From assembly GCA_046704785.1 (NCBI GenBank), contig JBJKRF010000093.1:1-55290 (forward strand): a stretch of DNA of 55,290 bases, written 5' to 3'. Numbering within the stretch: the first letter of the stretch is position 1; each line of letters opens with the position of its first letter. A program made the translations under genes and the position numbers. Below are positions 8,406 to 17,056 of the stretch, piece by piece. The notes beneath the pieces are model-generated. The model saw nothing but the letters and a program-made list of their open reading frames with translations. It was not told the DNA's origin and did no database searches. Source of the stretch: JBJKRF01 sp046704785 (GTDB lineage: Bacteria > Chloroflexota > Anaerolineae > Anaerolineales > Villigracilaceae).

Positions 8406-10064
8406 TTATTGGGCAGCGCCGGCAGGCGCCAGGAAGCGCGCCCACCAAAATCCGGGCGATTTCTCTTGGACGTAAGAGGCGGTGGTCATGATGTGCACCC
8501 AGGTGCTGCCGGGTTTGAGCGCAAACGGATTCCCGTTCACGTCCACGAAGCGGATCGGACGGCGCTTTCCCGTCGTTTGTTCGTAGGTGCCGGCTACCGT
8601 TGTCCATTCGACGGTGTACATCTGCCCGTCGCGGAAAGCGTACGCTGTGCCTTTCTCACCCTCGTTCAGGTTGATGTCGATGATGTACGGGCTGATGACG
8701 GTGTGTTGCGCAATCATCACGATCACGTTGGAGAAAGCCAACTGGCGACCCGTCAGGCGGTCGTTGGCCGGGTAGAACTTGCCCGACCCGTCGGCCTTGT
8801 CCTCGTAGCGCAGGTACTCGCCCGAAGCGGGATCATATTGCCATTCGGACTGGTTCAGGTAGCTGTAGAAGATTTGCAGTGTAGCGGCGGGGCTGCCGCC
8901 GGCAGGTGCCTGATCGCTGAAAAGATTGCCGCTGTAATTGAAGTTATCGTCGGGACGCTTGTTTTCCTGCGCAATCTTCTCCAGGCGTGTCACGTCCAAC
9001 ATGGCGCTGTTGATATTACTGGAGTCGTTTCCGAAAACCATAGCGCAGCCGCGCAGCTTGTCGCGGATTTGGTAGGTGGCGCTGGCGTAAACCAGGCAGG
9101 AATTCTGGAAAGCGTCACGGATGTAGACGTACGGCAAGCGTCCTGAGCGAACCGGCCCAACATTTGCGTTGGAATTCGCCGCGCCGGCAGGCGTTGCTTC
9201 AACAGTTTGGAGCTGGCCGTCGGGGACGGTCAGGCCTGCGTCGACGGAATTGTCGTCAACCTGGACGACCCGTTTCGGCGTCAGGCCCGTCGCGGGGTCG
9301 GCGTCGCTGTCCAGGTGGTCGTCGCCGGCGTTCGCCTGCGTGAAGGCTAACCCGTCGGGTAGGACGAAATGAATGCGGTAGGACGTCCCCGCTGTGACGT
9401 TGAATCCGTAAAAGCCGTTCGAGTCTGTGCTGGTGGTTGCCAACGTATTCCCCGTGGCTGCATCCACCAAATCGACGCATACTCCGCCGACGCCGGGTTC
9501 GTCCACATCCTGCAAACCGTTAGCGTTGACATCCCACCAAACCCGATTGCCGAGGAAGGTGCCGGTCTGGTCGAAGGGCCCCTGCCGGACGTCGCATGAG
9601 CTGTTGAACTGCGGTTCTTGCTGCGGATAATCGCCGTAAAACGTCGCCAGGAAGCGCGTCATGCCCTCGGCGATGTACATTTCGAAGACCCAGGGCGAGA
9701 AGGATAGCCCGGCTTGCGGGCGCGCCGAAGGCGGAAAGTCGGTAATGGAGACCAGCACGGCGGGGAATTGGAGCAAGGAGGGGTCTGCGACGGGTTCCCC
9801 ATCGAGCGGATTGTAATTGGCGGGAATGTTTTGCGGATTGGGGCCAACGTTCGTATCTGCAATGGACGTGGCTGTGGCTGTTGGTGTAGGCGCAGCTTGT
9901 GTGGCGGTTGTAGTGGAAGTGGCGACGGAATCGCTTTGGGCGTTTTTCGTACCGGTCGGTTGGGCGTTTGCGTTTTGTTGAACGGCCTGGCCTGAAAGGC
10001 CGCAACTCAGGCTGACGATAATCAACATGCTGATGACCAATAAAGTGACTCGATTTGTTTTCAT
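8406..10064 (-). CDS. DUF3048-domain lipoprotein with an inserted SdrD-B-like domain
   Basis: A 552-residue paralogue of the preceding entry. The signal peptide ends in a lipobox-like VSLSCG (Cys21, imperfect consensus), then a TPTATATS linker, then DUF3048 from about residue 85. After MTRFLATFYG (about 135-144) the fold is interrupted by about 155 residues and resumes at NVGPVRSGR (about 301). The insert contains a Cna-B/SdrD-B-type beta-sandwich (about 170-280): GNRVWWDVNANGLQD, GVCVDLVDAATG and DSNGFYGFNV, with Asp-rich loops that in SdrD bind calcium. The C-terminal DUF3048 part is intact (SEWQYDPASGEYLRYED, YAFRDGQMYTVEW). It is probably surface-exposed. The role is unknown. Confidence 0.85.
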   Translation of the reverse strand: MKTNRVTLLVISMLIIVSLSCGLSGQAVQQNANAQPTGTKNAQSDSVATSTTTATQAAPTPTATATSIADTNVGPNPQNIPANYNPLDGEPVADPSLLQFPAVLVSITDFPPSARPQAGLSFSPWVFEMYIAEGMTRFLATFYGDYPQQEPQFNSSCDVRQGPFDQTGTFLGNRVWWDVNANGLQDVDEPGVGGVCVDLVDAATGNTLATTSTDSNGFYGFNVTAGTSYRIHFVLPDGLAFTQANAGDDHLDSDADPATGLTPKRVVQVDDNSVDAGLTVPDGQLQTVEATPAGAANSNANVGPVRSGRLPYVYIRDAFQNSCLVYASATYQIRDKLRGCAMVFGNDSSNINSAMLDVTRLEKIAQENKRPDDNFNYSGNLFSDQAPAGGSPAATLQIFYSYLNQSEWQYDPASGEYLRYEDKADGSGKFYPANDRLTGRQLAFSNVIVMIAQHTVISPYIIDINLNEGEKGTAYAFRDGQMYTVEWTTVAGTYEQTTGKRRPIRFVDVNGNPFALKPGSTWVHIMTTASYVQEKSPGFWWARFLAPAGAAQ

Positions 10065-10175
10065 TGGCTCTTCCTTTTCACTTCCATTTCTCCGGGAATC
10101 GCCATGGCGGATTCTTGGTTCGTTGGGAATCTGCTACTCCCTTACTACGAGAAATCCCAAAGAACTGGATTCTTC

Positions 10176-10697
10176 TCAAGGCGTTTGGGGGCCCTGGCGG
10201 GGTTCCTTTTGCCAGGCTTCCCGGATGCGCTGATACGTCTGCTCGAGGCTCTCCGGCAGTACGCGCACCTCGGCGACCGTTGACATGAAATTCGCATCCC
10301 CGCTCCAACGCGGAACAACGTGAATGTGGACGTGCCCCGGCACGCCTGCGCCAGCCGCCTCGCCAATGTTCGCGCCAACGTTGAAGGCCTGCGGATTGTA
10401 AACTTTGCGCAGCACACCCATAAACTGGGTGACCAGTTCCATCATCTCGGCGCGAGTATCCGGGTCGAGCGTCTCCAGGGAAGGCTGGTGCGCCATCGGG
10501 GCTACCATGAGATGCCCGCTGGTGTAGGGAAATTTGTTCAGGATGACGAAGGCGCGCTGTCCGCGTGCAACGATCAGGTTTTCCGGCCCGTCTTGCTTGG
10601 CCAGTGCATTGCAGAAGACGCAGCCCGCTTCTTTCGTGTTATTTTCGATGTACTTCATGCGCCAGGAGGCCCAAAGACGTTTCATAGTGTTTTCCAT
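10176..10697 (-). CDS. HIT-family nucleotide hydrolase/transferase
   Basis: A 173-residue histidine-triad protein. The active motif is HVHIHVV with His122, 124 and 126, the middle one being nucleophilic in this family. A CVFC pair (26 and 29) gives half of the zinc site often seen in this subgroup. The motifs LIVARGQRAFVILNKFPY and GHLMVAPMAH are typical of bacterial HIT proteins resembling Ap4A phosphorylase or Fhit, which act on dinucleoside polyphosphates or AMP-linked substrates. The exact substrate is not determinable. A second possible ATG lies four codons downstream of the first (MKRLW). Confidence 0.88.
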   Translation of the reverse strand: MENTMKRLWASWRMKYIENNTKEAGCVFCNALAKQDGPENLIVARGQRAFVILNKFPYTSGHLMVAPMAHQPSLETLDPDTRAEMMELVTQFMGVLRKVYNPQAFNVGANIGEAAGAGVPGHVHIHVVPRWSGDANFMSTVAEVRVLPESLEQTYQRIREAWQKEPRQGPQTP

Positions 10698-10820
10698 TTT
10701 ACCCGATGCTGCCCGTGCCGTTTATCGTCCTGTGTTCCTAGCAGAGCCTACAGTTTTGTCGGGAGGGGTTGACCTGGCTTCCCCTTTGTCGACGCACGCT
10801 GGAAAGTGAGTAGATGTATA

Positions 10821-10918
10821 CTAGTACCGCAACTTCCTTAAGTTGTAGGGTTGCATTCTGAATTTCTTCCCCGAAAAACAGGTCTTGCGCTCTCCACTTC
10901 ATAAAGTTGTGGCACTAG
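10821..10918 (-). repeat. 98-bp inverted-repeat element, copy A (MITE-like)
   Basis: Bounded by CTAG at both ends. On the minus strand it begins CTAGTGCCACAACTTTATG and ends GGAAGTTGCGGTACTAG, so the ends form about 15-bp terminal inverted repeats. Two further copies with the same length, ends and internal sequence lie at 47870-48062. The interior encodes no protein. It sits in the 255-bp gap between the divergent HIT and GH5 genes. Confidence 0.85.
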
Positions 10919-10952
10919 CGAAGAACCATTGGCTTTGAAACGGAGGTGCATG

Positions 10953-12839
10953 ATGATATTGGCTCGACAAGGTTTTTTCAAAGATGAACTGGGGCGCACC
11001 CTCATCTTGCGTGGCGTGAACCTGGGCGGCAGTAGCAAGGTCCCCTTTCACCCCGACGGGGCGACCTTCCGTCGCGAGGGCTTTTTCGACCACCGCAATG
11101 TCTCCTACGTTGGACGGCCTTTCCCGCTAGAGCAGGCCGACGAGCATTTTGCCCGCCTGCGCGCCTGGGGCCTGACTTTCGAGCGCCTGGTAATCCCCTG
11201 GGAAGCCATCGAGCACGCCGGGCCGGAACTGTATGACCGGGAATACCTGGATTATCTCTACGCCGTCGTGCGCAAGGCGGGCGAGTATGGCGTCAGCTTG
11301 TTCGTCGATCCGCACGAAGACGTTTGGAGTCGCTTCTCGGGCGGCGATGGCGCGCCCGGTTGGACTCTCGAAGCTGTCGGGTTCGACCTCACTCATTTCA
11401 AAGCGACAGGCGCTGCCGTTACCCATCAAGAATACGACGGCGTGCTGCCGCCCATGCTCTGGCCGACCAATCACGGCAAGCTGGCTCCCGCCACGATGTT
11501 TGCGCTTTTCTGGGCAGGCAATGACTTTGCTCCGCGCACCACGATCGATGGCGTGCCGGTGCAGGACTATTTGCAGAATCATTTCATCGATGCTTTCGTG
11601 GCAGTGGCGAAGCGGCTCAAGGGGTTGCCCAACGTAGCCGGATTCGACACGTTCAACGAGCCTGGTACCGGTTACATTGGCAAGGCGGATTTGAATGCGC
11701 CACCGCCGGGCTTCAAGATTGGCGAGATTCCCACACCTTACCAGGCCATGTTGCTGGGCGCAGGCTTCCCGCAGGAAATAGACCTGTGGGACTTCCGTGT
11801 CAAGGGCCCAGAACTGGTGGGCAAACGATGGGTCAACACCGGGCGTGAACGCGCCTGGTTGCCGGGGCGCGAGTGCATCTGGCGCGAGCATGGCGTCTGG
11901 GACGTGGGCTCGGATGGACAACCCGTCCTTTTGAAGCCCTATTATTTTGCCAGGCCCAGTGACCGTACCATCGATTTCAACCGCGACTGCATCAAGCCCT
12001 TTGCCAATCACTTTGCTGCCGCGCTCCAGGCGGTGGAACCTCGCACTTTGATTTTTATGGAGACCAACCGTCGCCAGCCTCTACCGGCATGGAGTTCGCA
12101 GGATGCGCCTAACCTGGTTTCGGCGCCCCACTGGTACGACGGGACGGTGCTCTACACCAAGAAATTTAATCCACGCATCGGCAGCGACCTGCACGGCGGC
12201 AATCTGATCTACGGTGCCAGAAAAATCCGCGCGGCGTACGCGCAGCAACTCCACGAATTCCAGCAAAAGGCGTTGGAACAACTGGGCGGCGCGCCGACCC
12301 TGTTCGGCGAGGTCGGTATTCCCTTCGACCTGGACGACAAGCACGCTCTGCGCACCGGCGACTTTTCTATGACGGTCAAGGCCATGGAACGTAGCATGCG
12401 TGCCATGGACGATGCGCTGGCCTCTTTCACCTTGTGGGTATACACAGCCGACAATACCAATGAGCATGGCGACCTTTGGAATGACGAGGACCTGTCCATT
12501 TATAGCGCCGACCAGCGCACCGACCCGACAGATATCAACTCCGGCGGGCGGGCCCTTGAATCGGTGGCGCGGCCGTATGCGCGTGCTATCGCCGGAGAGC
12601 CGCTGCGCATGTCTTTTGATCTGCGTTGGCGCAAGTTCAGGTTCGAATTTCGCCATGACCCGGCTTGCGATGCCGCAAGCGAAATCTTCATCCCAGCTTA
12701 TCAATACCCGGACGGGTATCAGGTGCGTGTTTCGGATGGACGCTACGAAATCGACGAGGCGACCTATACCCTGCGCTACTTCCACACGAGCGAGAAGGCT
12801 GTGCATGTTGTGGAAGTCAGGCCACGGAAAGAAAAATAG
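10953..12839 (+). CDS. glycoside hydrolase family 5 (endoglycosylceramidase/steryl-glucosidase-like)
   Basis: A 628-residue cytosolic-looking enzyme with no signal peptide. The N-terminal RGVNLGGSSKVPF resembles the GH5 subgroup of fungal glucosylceramidases and steryl-beta-glucosidases. The acid/base Glu is in FDTFNEPGTGY (around 11660) and the nucleophile Glu in LFGEVGIPFD (around 12308). After the (beta/alpha)8 barrel a C-terminal beta-sandwich (about the last 90 residues) matches the GH5 C-terminal domain of that subgroup. Of two adjacent ATGs, the second at 10953 is 6 nt after GGAGG. The glycolipid substrate is an inference; a glucosidase on another beta-glucoside is possible. Confidence 0.8.
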   Translation: MILARQGFFKDELGRTLILRGVNLGGSSKVPFHPDGATFRREGFFDHRNVSYVGRPFPLEQADEHFARLRAWGLTFERLVIPWEAIEHAGPELYDREYLDYLYAVVRKAGEYGVSLFVDPHEDVWSRFSGGDGAPGWTLEAVGFDLTHFKATGAAVTHQEYDGVLPPMLWPTNHGKLAPATMFALFWAGNDFAPRTTIDGVPVQDYLQNHFIDAFVAVAKRLKGLPNVAGFDTFNEPGTGYIGKADLNAPPPGFKIGEIPTPYQAMLLGAGFPQEIDLWDFRVKGPELVGKRWVNTGRERAWLPGRECIWREHGVWDVGSDGQPVLLKPYYFARPSDRTIDFNRDCIKPFANHFAAALQAVEPRTLIFMETNRRQPLPAWSSQDAPNLVSAPHWYDGTVLYTKKFNPRIGSDLHGGNLIYGARKIRAAYAQQLHEFQQKALEQLGGAPTLFGEVGIPFDLDDKHALRTGDFSMTVKAMERSMRAMDDALASFTLWVYTADNTNEHGDLWNDEDLSIYSADQRTDPTDINSGGRALESVARPYARAIAGEPLRMSFDLRWRKFRFEFRHDPACDAASEIFIPAYQYPDGYQVRVSDGRYEIDEATYTLRYFHTSEKAVHVVEVRPRKEK

Positions 12840-12893
12840 GAATCCCGCCCAGGACGCTCATGATTTTCAGATTGACTTACGGACGGGGGAAGT

Positions 12894-15524
12894 TTAATGA
12901 CATTGATTATTGTTATTACAGACCGGCAGCGCAAGTGGGCAGCTTAACGGCGCATCCGGCCAACGGCGCTGGAGTCCCGGTTGGCCTTTCACAACCACGG
13001 CCAGGGCCTGGACGTAGTTCGGATTCTCGCAGCCCAGCACGATCACGTCGGCGGCGTTTGGGATTTGTGGCGAGTCGAGCTCCGGTAAGACCACCGGGAC
13101 GGACTTTTGCGGGGTCAGCAGTAAAAAGTCCAGGCGGGGGAAGCCTTTTTGGCGGATGACAGCGTCGGTGAAATAGAGTATGTCGTCCCGACCGTAGAAG
13201 CGCGGGTAGAGCGCCCGTCCGGCATAGATGACCCCATTCTGCCCGATGAACGACTCAAGCGTGGCCTGGTCCACACCAAGCGCCCTGGCATACCCCCCTT
13301 GTACGATTTCTCCTGTCAACTGCTTCGGACTGACGGCTGGATAGCGCCGCGGGAAGAGGTGGCCGGAAAGCGGCACCATCGCGCCGACCAACAGACAGGT
13401 CAGGATCACGCCCAGGCTACGCCGCCAGGGATGGGGAAGAACGGACGCAGGCGGGGCCATGCTCTTGGTTTGCTGCGCCGTTTTGGGTTGTATGCCAAGC
13501 AAAACGGCGGCAGCTTCTCCTACGGCGACGAATCCCAGAAGGTAGTAAACCAATACGACCCAATCGACGGGCACCAGATAGCGCCCACCGGATGTGCGCC
13601 CGAGCGCGTTGACCGCCTGGTAAGCCAGGAAAAAGACCAAGGGCGCCAGACCTGCCGCCCGGTTTTTGCGCCAGGCCCATGCCAATCCCAGGCTGAGTAG
13701 CAGCAAATTGATGGGAATGAAGACTTTTGCCGAGGCGCTTAGATGTCCGTCCCAATACGGTTCCCAATACGTTTCTCCGTCTTTGACAACGGTGCGTAAG
13801 TCTTCGTTGACAAAGGAGGCCGGTAACCCCAAAAAGGACATGACCAGGTTGTTCAGAAAATTATCCTGCGTGAACGCCGCCACCGACTTGGCAAGCGTTG
13901 CTGTCGCAGATGGAGGTTGCGATGGCTCTGTGTTGGCCGGCGCTGCCGCTGCCGCATGCGTCGGTTGCGCCGTCGGCTGTGTCTCCATCGTTGGAGTCAT
14001 ACCTGCGGACGGAGTTTGTGGCTGGGCGAGAGTTGCCGGCGCTGCTGGCGTGGTCTCGCTGTAGCGTTGCTGGACCACTGAACGAATACGCGATAGATAC
14101 AGGCCCGAAGCCGAGCCGGGATGGGTCGCCAACCAGGGCAACAGGCCGGACACGCCCGCGGCCAGAACCAGCCCGACGATGGCCAGCATCGCCTTGCGCC
14201 GTTTTCGGTACAGCCACGCAGCCGCCAGCAAGATCAGCCCGATAATCGGCAGGGGATGCGGGCGCAGCATGGTCGTCAGGCCCAGAACGCCGGCGGCTGC
14301 CACGCCAGCATGCCATTTCTCGTCGGGAGCCTTGAGCCATTCGACCACCAGCAGGGTCAGTAGGAGCATGCCGATGGCCGTGGGGAAATCGGTCAGCAGC
14401 AGCTTGGTGTGCGAGGTATCGATCCAGGCTCCGCTGACGATGGCGTTTGCGCCGTGCAGTGCCCCCAGTACGGCCAGTCCAAGGCCCGCTGCCCGGTTGG
14501 AAAGGCTTTTTCCAAGCAGGTACAACAGCCCGGCAAACACTGCAAAAATGGCCGCCTGCGCCGAGACGACGTCCAGGTAATTTTGCCCGGCCAGCGTGTG
14601 CAGATAGACCAGGAAAGCCGGATATAACGCGCGGTCGTAGAAAGCGCCGTTGTTGAGACCCTGCCCGATCAGGGCGAACTGGCTGTACACGTCGAACGTC
14701 TGGGCGTCGGCGTAGGGATAGTATTCGACGTTTGGCGCACCCGGCATCGTGACGAAGAAATTGTCAACGAAGGGCGTCTTGACCCACAGCAGGGCGGTGG
14801 CCGCCCACAGTACGATGAAAATGAGCCAATCGGCGCGCCTTGATTGAAAGAAGCGCTTCCAGCGCTTTTCCACCCACCCCAGGCACAGCCCGGCGAGCAG
14901 CGCAATCAGCACTTGCAGCGCCAGCACGGGCACGTCTGCGCCGTACCAGAAATCTTCCTCCTGTGGCGTGACGGTGGTGATGCGCGTCATGGCGTAGAGC
15001 CCGATGAGCAGCATGGCCGCAAAAGCCAGCCCCGCGACCCAGTACATGCGTCCCTGCTTCCGCAGGAAGCCTCGCAGGGAGTCTCCGTGCACCCCCATTT
15101 TCATTAGGAGTAACAGCAGGAAACCCAGGCCGCTCGCCAGCGTCAGCCAAACGGCGAACGGGAAAAGGCGTAGGGCGTAATAGTAGAAACTGCCGAAGCG
15201 TGGAAGCGGCGTCCAGGCTAGTTCCCAACCGACCAGGAAGAGTATCCCCAGTAATCCAGTGAGCGCTTTGCCGAGTTTTGGATACCGTTCGATCCACCCG
15301 ATAGCGTCTTCCCGTTTCGCAGCCCGGTATGCAGCGAAGGCCAGCCCGCCGGCCAGGATCAGACCGCCCCCAAACAACCCCAAACGGGCAATGGAAGTGT
15401 GCGCCGCTGAACCCGGCTGAGCCTCGGCCCTTAGACTAAAAACCGAGGCCACCGCCAAAGCAACGGCATCCAGCGCCAGAGAAACCGAAAGGAGGATACT
15501 TTTTTGACGAGTGGTCATGCTCAC
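12894..15524 (-). CDS. large polytopic membrane protein, probable GT-C-type glycosyltransferase
   Basis: An 876-residue protein with more than ten hydrophobic segments and an extracytoplasmic-type C-terminal region of about 200 residues. An acidic motif in the first large loop (VEYYPYADAQTFDVYSQ) followed by YDRALYPAFLVYLHTLAG recalls the GT-C/PMT-like fold (lipid-linked sugar donors), but no diagnostic family signature is certain. A low-complexity Ala/Pro/Thr/Gln stretch (about residues 500-540) splits the protein. It begins with GTG at 15524, overlapping the stop of the upstream hydrolase by 4 nt (GTGA), so translation is probably coupled; an ATG lies two codons later. It converges on the GH5 gene with a 54-bp gap. 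Confidence 0.6.
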   Translation of the reverse strand: MSMTTRQKSILLSVSLALDAVALAVASVFSLRAEAQPGSAAHTSIARLGLFGGGLILAGGLAFAAYRAAKREDAIGWIERYPKLGKALTGLLGILFLVGWELAWTPLPRFGSFYYYALRLFPFAVWLTLASGLGFLLLLLMKMGVHGDSLRGFLRKQGRMYWVAGLAFAAMLLIGLYAMTRITTVTPQEEDFWYGADVPVLALQVLIALLAGLCLGWVEKRWKRFFQSRRADWLIFIVLWAATALLWVKTPFVDNFFVTMPGAPNVEYYPYADAQTFDVYSQFALIGQGLNNGAFYDRALYPAFLVYLHTLAGQNYLDVVSAQAAIFAVFAGLLYLLGKSLSNRAAGLGLAVLGALHGANAIVSGAWIDTSHTKLLLTDFPTAIGMLLLTLLVVEWLKAPDEKWHAGVAAAGVLGLTTMLRPHPLPIIGLILLAAAWLYRKRRKAMLAIVGLVLAAGVSGLLPWLATHPGSASGLYLSRIRSVVQQRYSETTPAAPATLAQPQTPSAGMTPTMETQPTAQPTHAAAAAPANTEPSQPPSATATLAKSVAAFTQDNFLNNLVMSFLGLPASFVNEDLRTVVKDGETYWEPYWDGHLSASAKVFIPINLLLLSLGLAWAWRKNRAAGLAPLVFFLAYQAVNALGRTSGGRYLVPVDWVVLVYYLLGFVAVGEAAAVLLGIQPKTAQQTKSMAPPASVLPHPWRRSLGVILTCLLVGAMVPLSGHLFPRRYPAVSPKQLTGEIVQGGYARALGVDQATLESFIGQNGVIYAGRALYPRFYGRDDILYFTDAVIRQKGFPRLDFLLLTPQKSVPVVLPELDSPQIPNAADVIVLGCENPNYVQALAVVVKGQPGLQRRWPDAPLSCPLALPVCNNNNQCH

Positions 15525-16924
15525 TGATCGAAATGTACTTCGGGGTAGTTGGGAGAGGGGCCGTCGAGCAGCGTTGTGTGAGCGCCTTTGAGCGTTTGGT
15601 CAAAAAAGGCTAACGAATAAGCATCGATAATCTGTTGGGCGCGCGCGCTGTTGATGGGCCCTTTGAGCCCCAGGAAAGAGGCGAGAGGCGTTAGCGCTGG
15701 CAGGTCGGTAAAGTCGTCGTGGTTGCTCCCCAGAATGGTGATGACACGGTTCGAATGTGCGACATGGCCGTAATATTGGTTGAATGCGGCAATGTTATCT
15801 TGCGTGAGCCATTGTTGGCTGAACATGTATAGAAATGGCTGTTGCGTGCCGTGGCTGAGCACGTCAGGCGTGACCGGCGCCATGTAGGCATCTTCGGTGA
15901 GGCCGGCTTTGCAACGCAGGTCGGTGCCGCAGAATTCGATACTCGCGCCGCCGCCGAGCGAATGTCCGAACACCCCGATTTTGTTCATGTCGATTGTGTT
16001 TGTGAAAAGTCCGTCGGGATCGTTTTGATTGAGTTGGTTCATGAAGTCCAGTGTGTAGCTGATGTCGCCGCTCCACTGTTGGATCAGGCGATGGGCCGCT
16101 GCCTGGAACAGATCGGGCGGCGCGCTCGTGGGTAATGCGGCCGGATAGTTGTAGGCGATATTGCCATCGGGAAAGACGGTGGCGACGGCCCCGTAGGGAT
16201 GTTCCACGCTTACGACGATATAGCCGTGACTGGCGAGTTCCTGCACCTGGTAGAGATTTTGCGTCCGGAAGCCGTCCCAGCCGTGAGAGAAGACCAGCAG
16301 TGGATAGGGCGCGCCGCTAGTGTCGCTGGATGCGTCTTGATAGGAGTTCGATTTTGCCAGGCTAATTTGGTTTAGAAAGAAATGCGGCAGGCCAATCCAA
16401 TCGGCCAGGGAAGGCGCGACGACATCGGCGCCATCTATCCAGGGCGCGCGCTGCGCCTCGGAGCCTGGTTTGGCCGGATACCAGATCTGGACGATAAACT
16501 TGCGCGGCTGATTGGGCAGGCTGGAGTAAATCTCGGGGCGGCTTGTGTCGGTCAGCGCGTAGATTTTGGTGCCCACGGCGTAGGGTCCGGTCGGCGCAGT
16601 GAACTGCGGAACCGGCAACAGGATGGGTAAAGCTGTCGCAGCAGCCAGTAGAAGCAATCCGGCGATCAGCTCGGTCCGTGACCGGTTCGCTGGTCGTTGG
16701 GTAGCCTTCTTCCAGGTAAGCAGGCTGGCGAAGAATAAAGTGCCGGCCAGCACATAGAGCGGAATCATCTGCCAGCGAGAGTGCTCGATGAACAGGTGTA
16801 ACACTGTGGCGAGCGCCGCTGCGGCGGGCAACAGTTTGACCAGCCGAGACGGTAGACGGTTGCTGAGCGGCCATAATAAATAGGCGGCGAGCAGGATGGG
16901 GATCGCGATTTCGAAGGGACGCAT
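15521..16924 (-). CDS. membrane-anchored alpha/beta hydrolase, PAF-acetylhydrolase-like
   Basis: A 467-residue protein. Residues 1-125 hold about four transmembrane segments; the rest is an alpha/beta hydrolase related to platelet-activating-factor acetylhydrolase and dienelactone hydrolases. The nucleophile elbow is GVFGHSLGGGAS, preceded by LLVFSHGWDGF (oxyanion region). A candidate Asp is in GLTEDAYM and a candidate His in LGSNHDDF. It probably acts outside the membrane on short acyl esters or oxidised phospholipids, but the substrate is not readable. It overlaps the GT-C-like gene by 4 nt. Confidence 0.78.
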   Translation of the reverse strand: MRPFEIAIPILLAAYLLWPLSNRLPSRLVKLLPAAAALATVLHLFIEHSRWQMIPLYVLAGTLFFASLLTWKKATQRPANRSRTELIAGLLLLAAATALPILLPVPQFTAPTGPYAVGTKIYALTDTSRPEIYSSLPNQPRKFIVQIWYPAKPGSEAQRAPWIDGADVVAPSLADWIGLPHFFLNQISLAKSNSYQDASSDTSGAPYPLLVFSHGWDGFRTQNLYQVQELASHGYIVVSVEHPYGAVATVFPDGNIAYNYPAALPTSAPPDLFQAAAHRLIQQWSGDISYTLDFMNQLNQNDPDGLFTNTIDMNKIGVFGHSLGGGASIEFCGTDLRCKAGLTEDAYMAPVTPDVLSHGTQQPFLYMFSQQWLTQDNIAAFNQYYGHVAHSNRVITILGSNHDDFTDLPALTPLASFLGLKGPINSARAQQIIDAYSLAFFDQTLKGAHTTLLDGPSPNYPEVHFDQ

Positions 16925-16977
16925 GCTGTAATCGACTTGAACTTTCTACCGGTATTTTCGTCCGAGTTTTTATCGAA

Positions 16978-17018
16978 CCGAAAAGCGGCCAAGCACCCAG
17001 GGGCCCGCCGCTTTTCGG
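16978..17018. terminator. 11-bp hairpin between aldo/keto reductase and hydrolase genes
   Basis: CCGAAAAGCGG at 16978-16988 pairs perfectly with CCGCTTTTCGG at 17008-17018, with a 19-nt loop. It lies just after the aldo/keto reductase stop on the minus strand. The downstream tract is only weakly U-rich, so it may be a weak terminator or a processing hairpin. Confidence 0.45.
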
Positions 17019-17056
17019 CTGTATCTGTTCTTTCTGGTCGTCCACCGCAGAACCGA

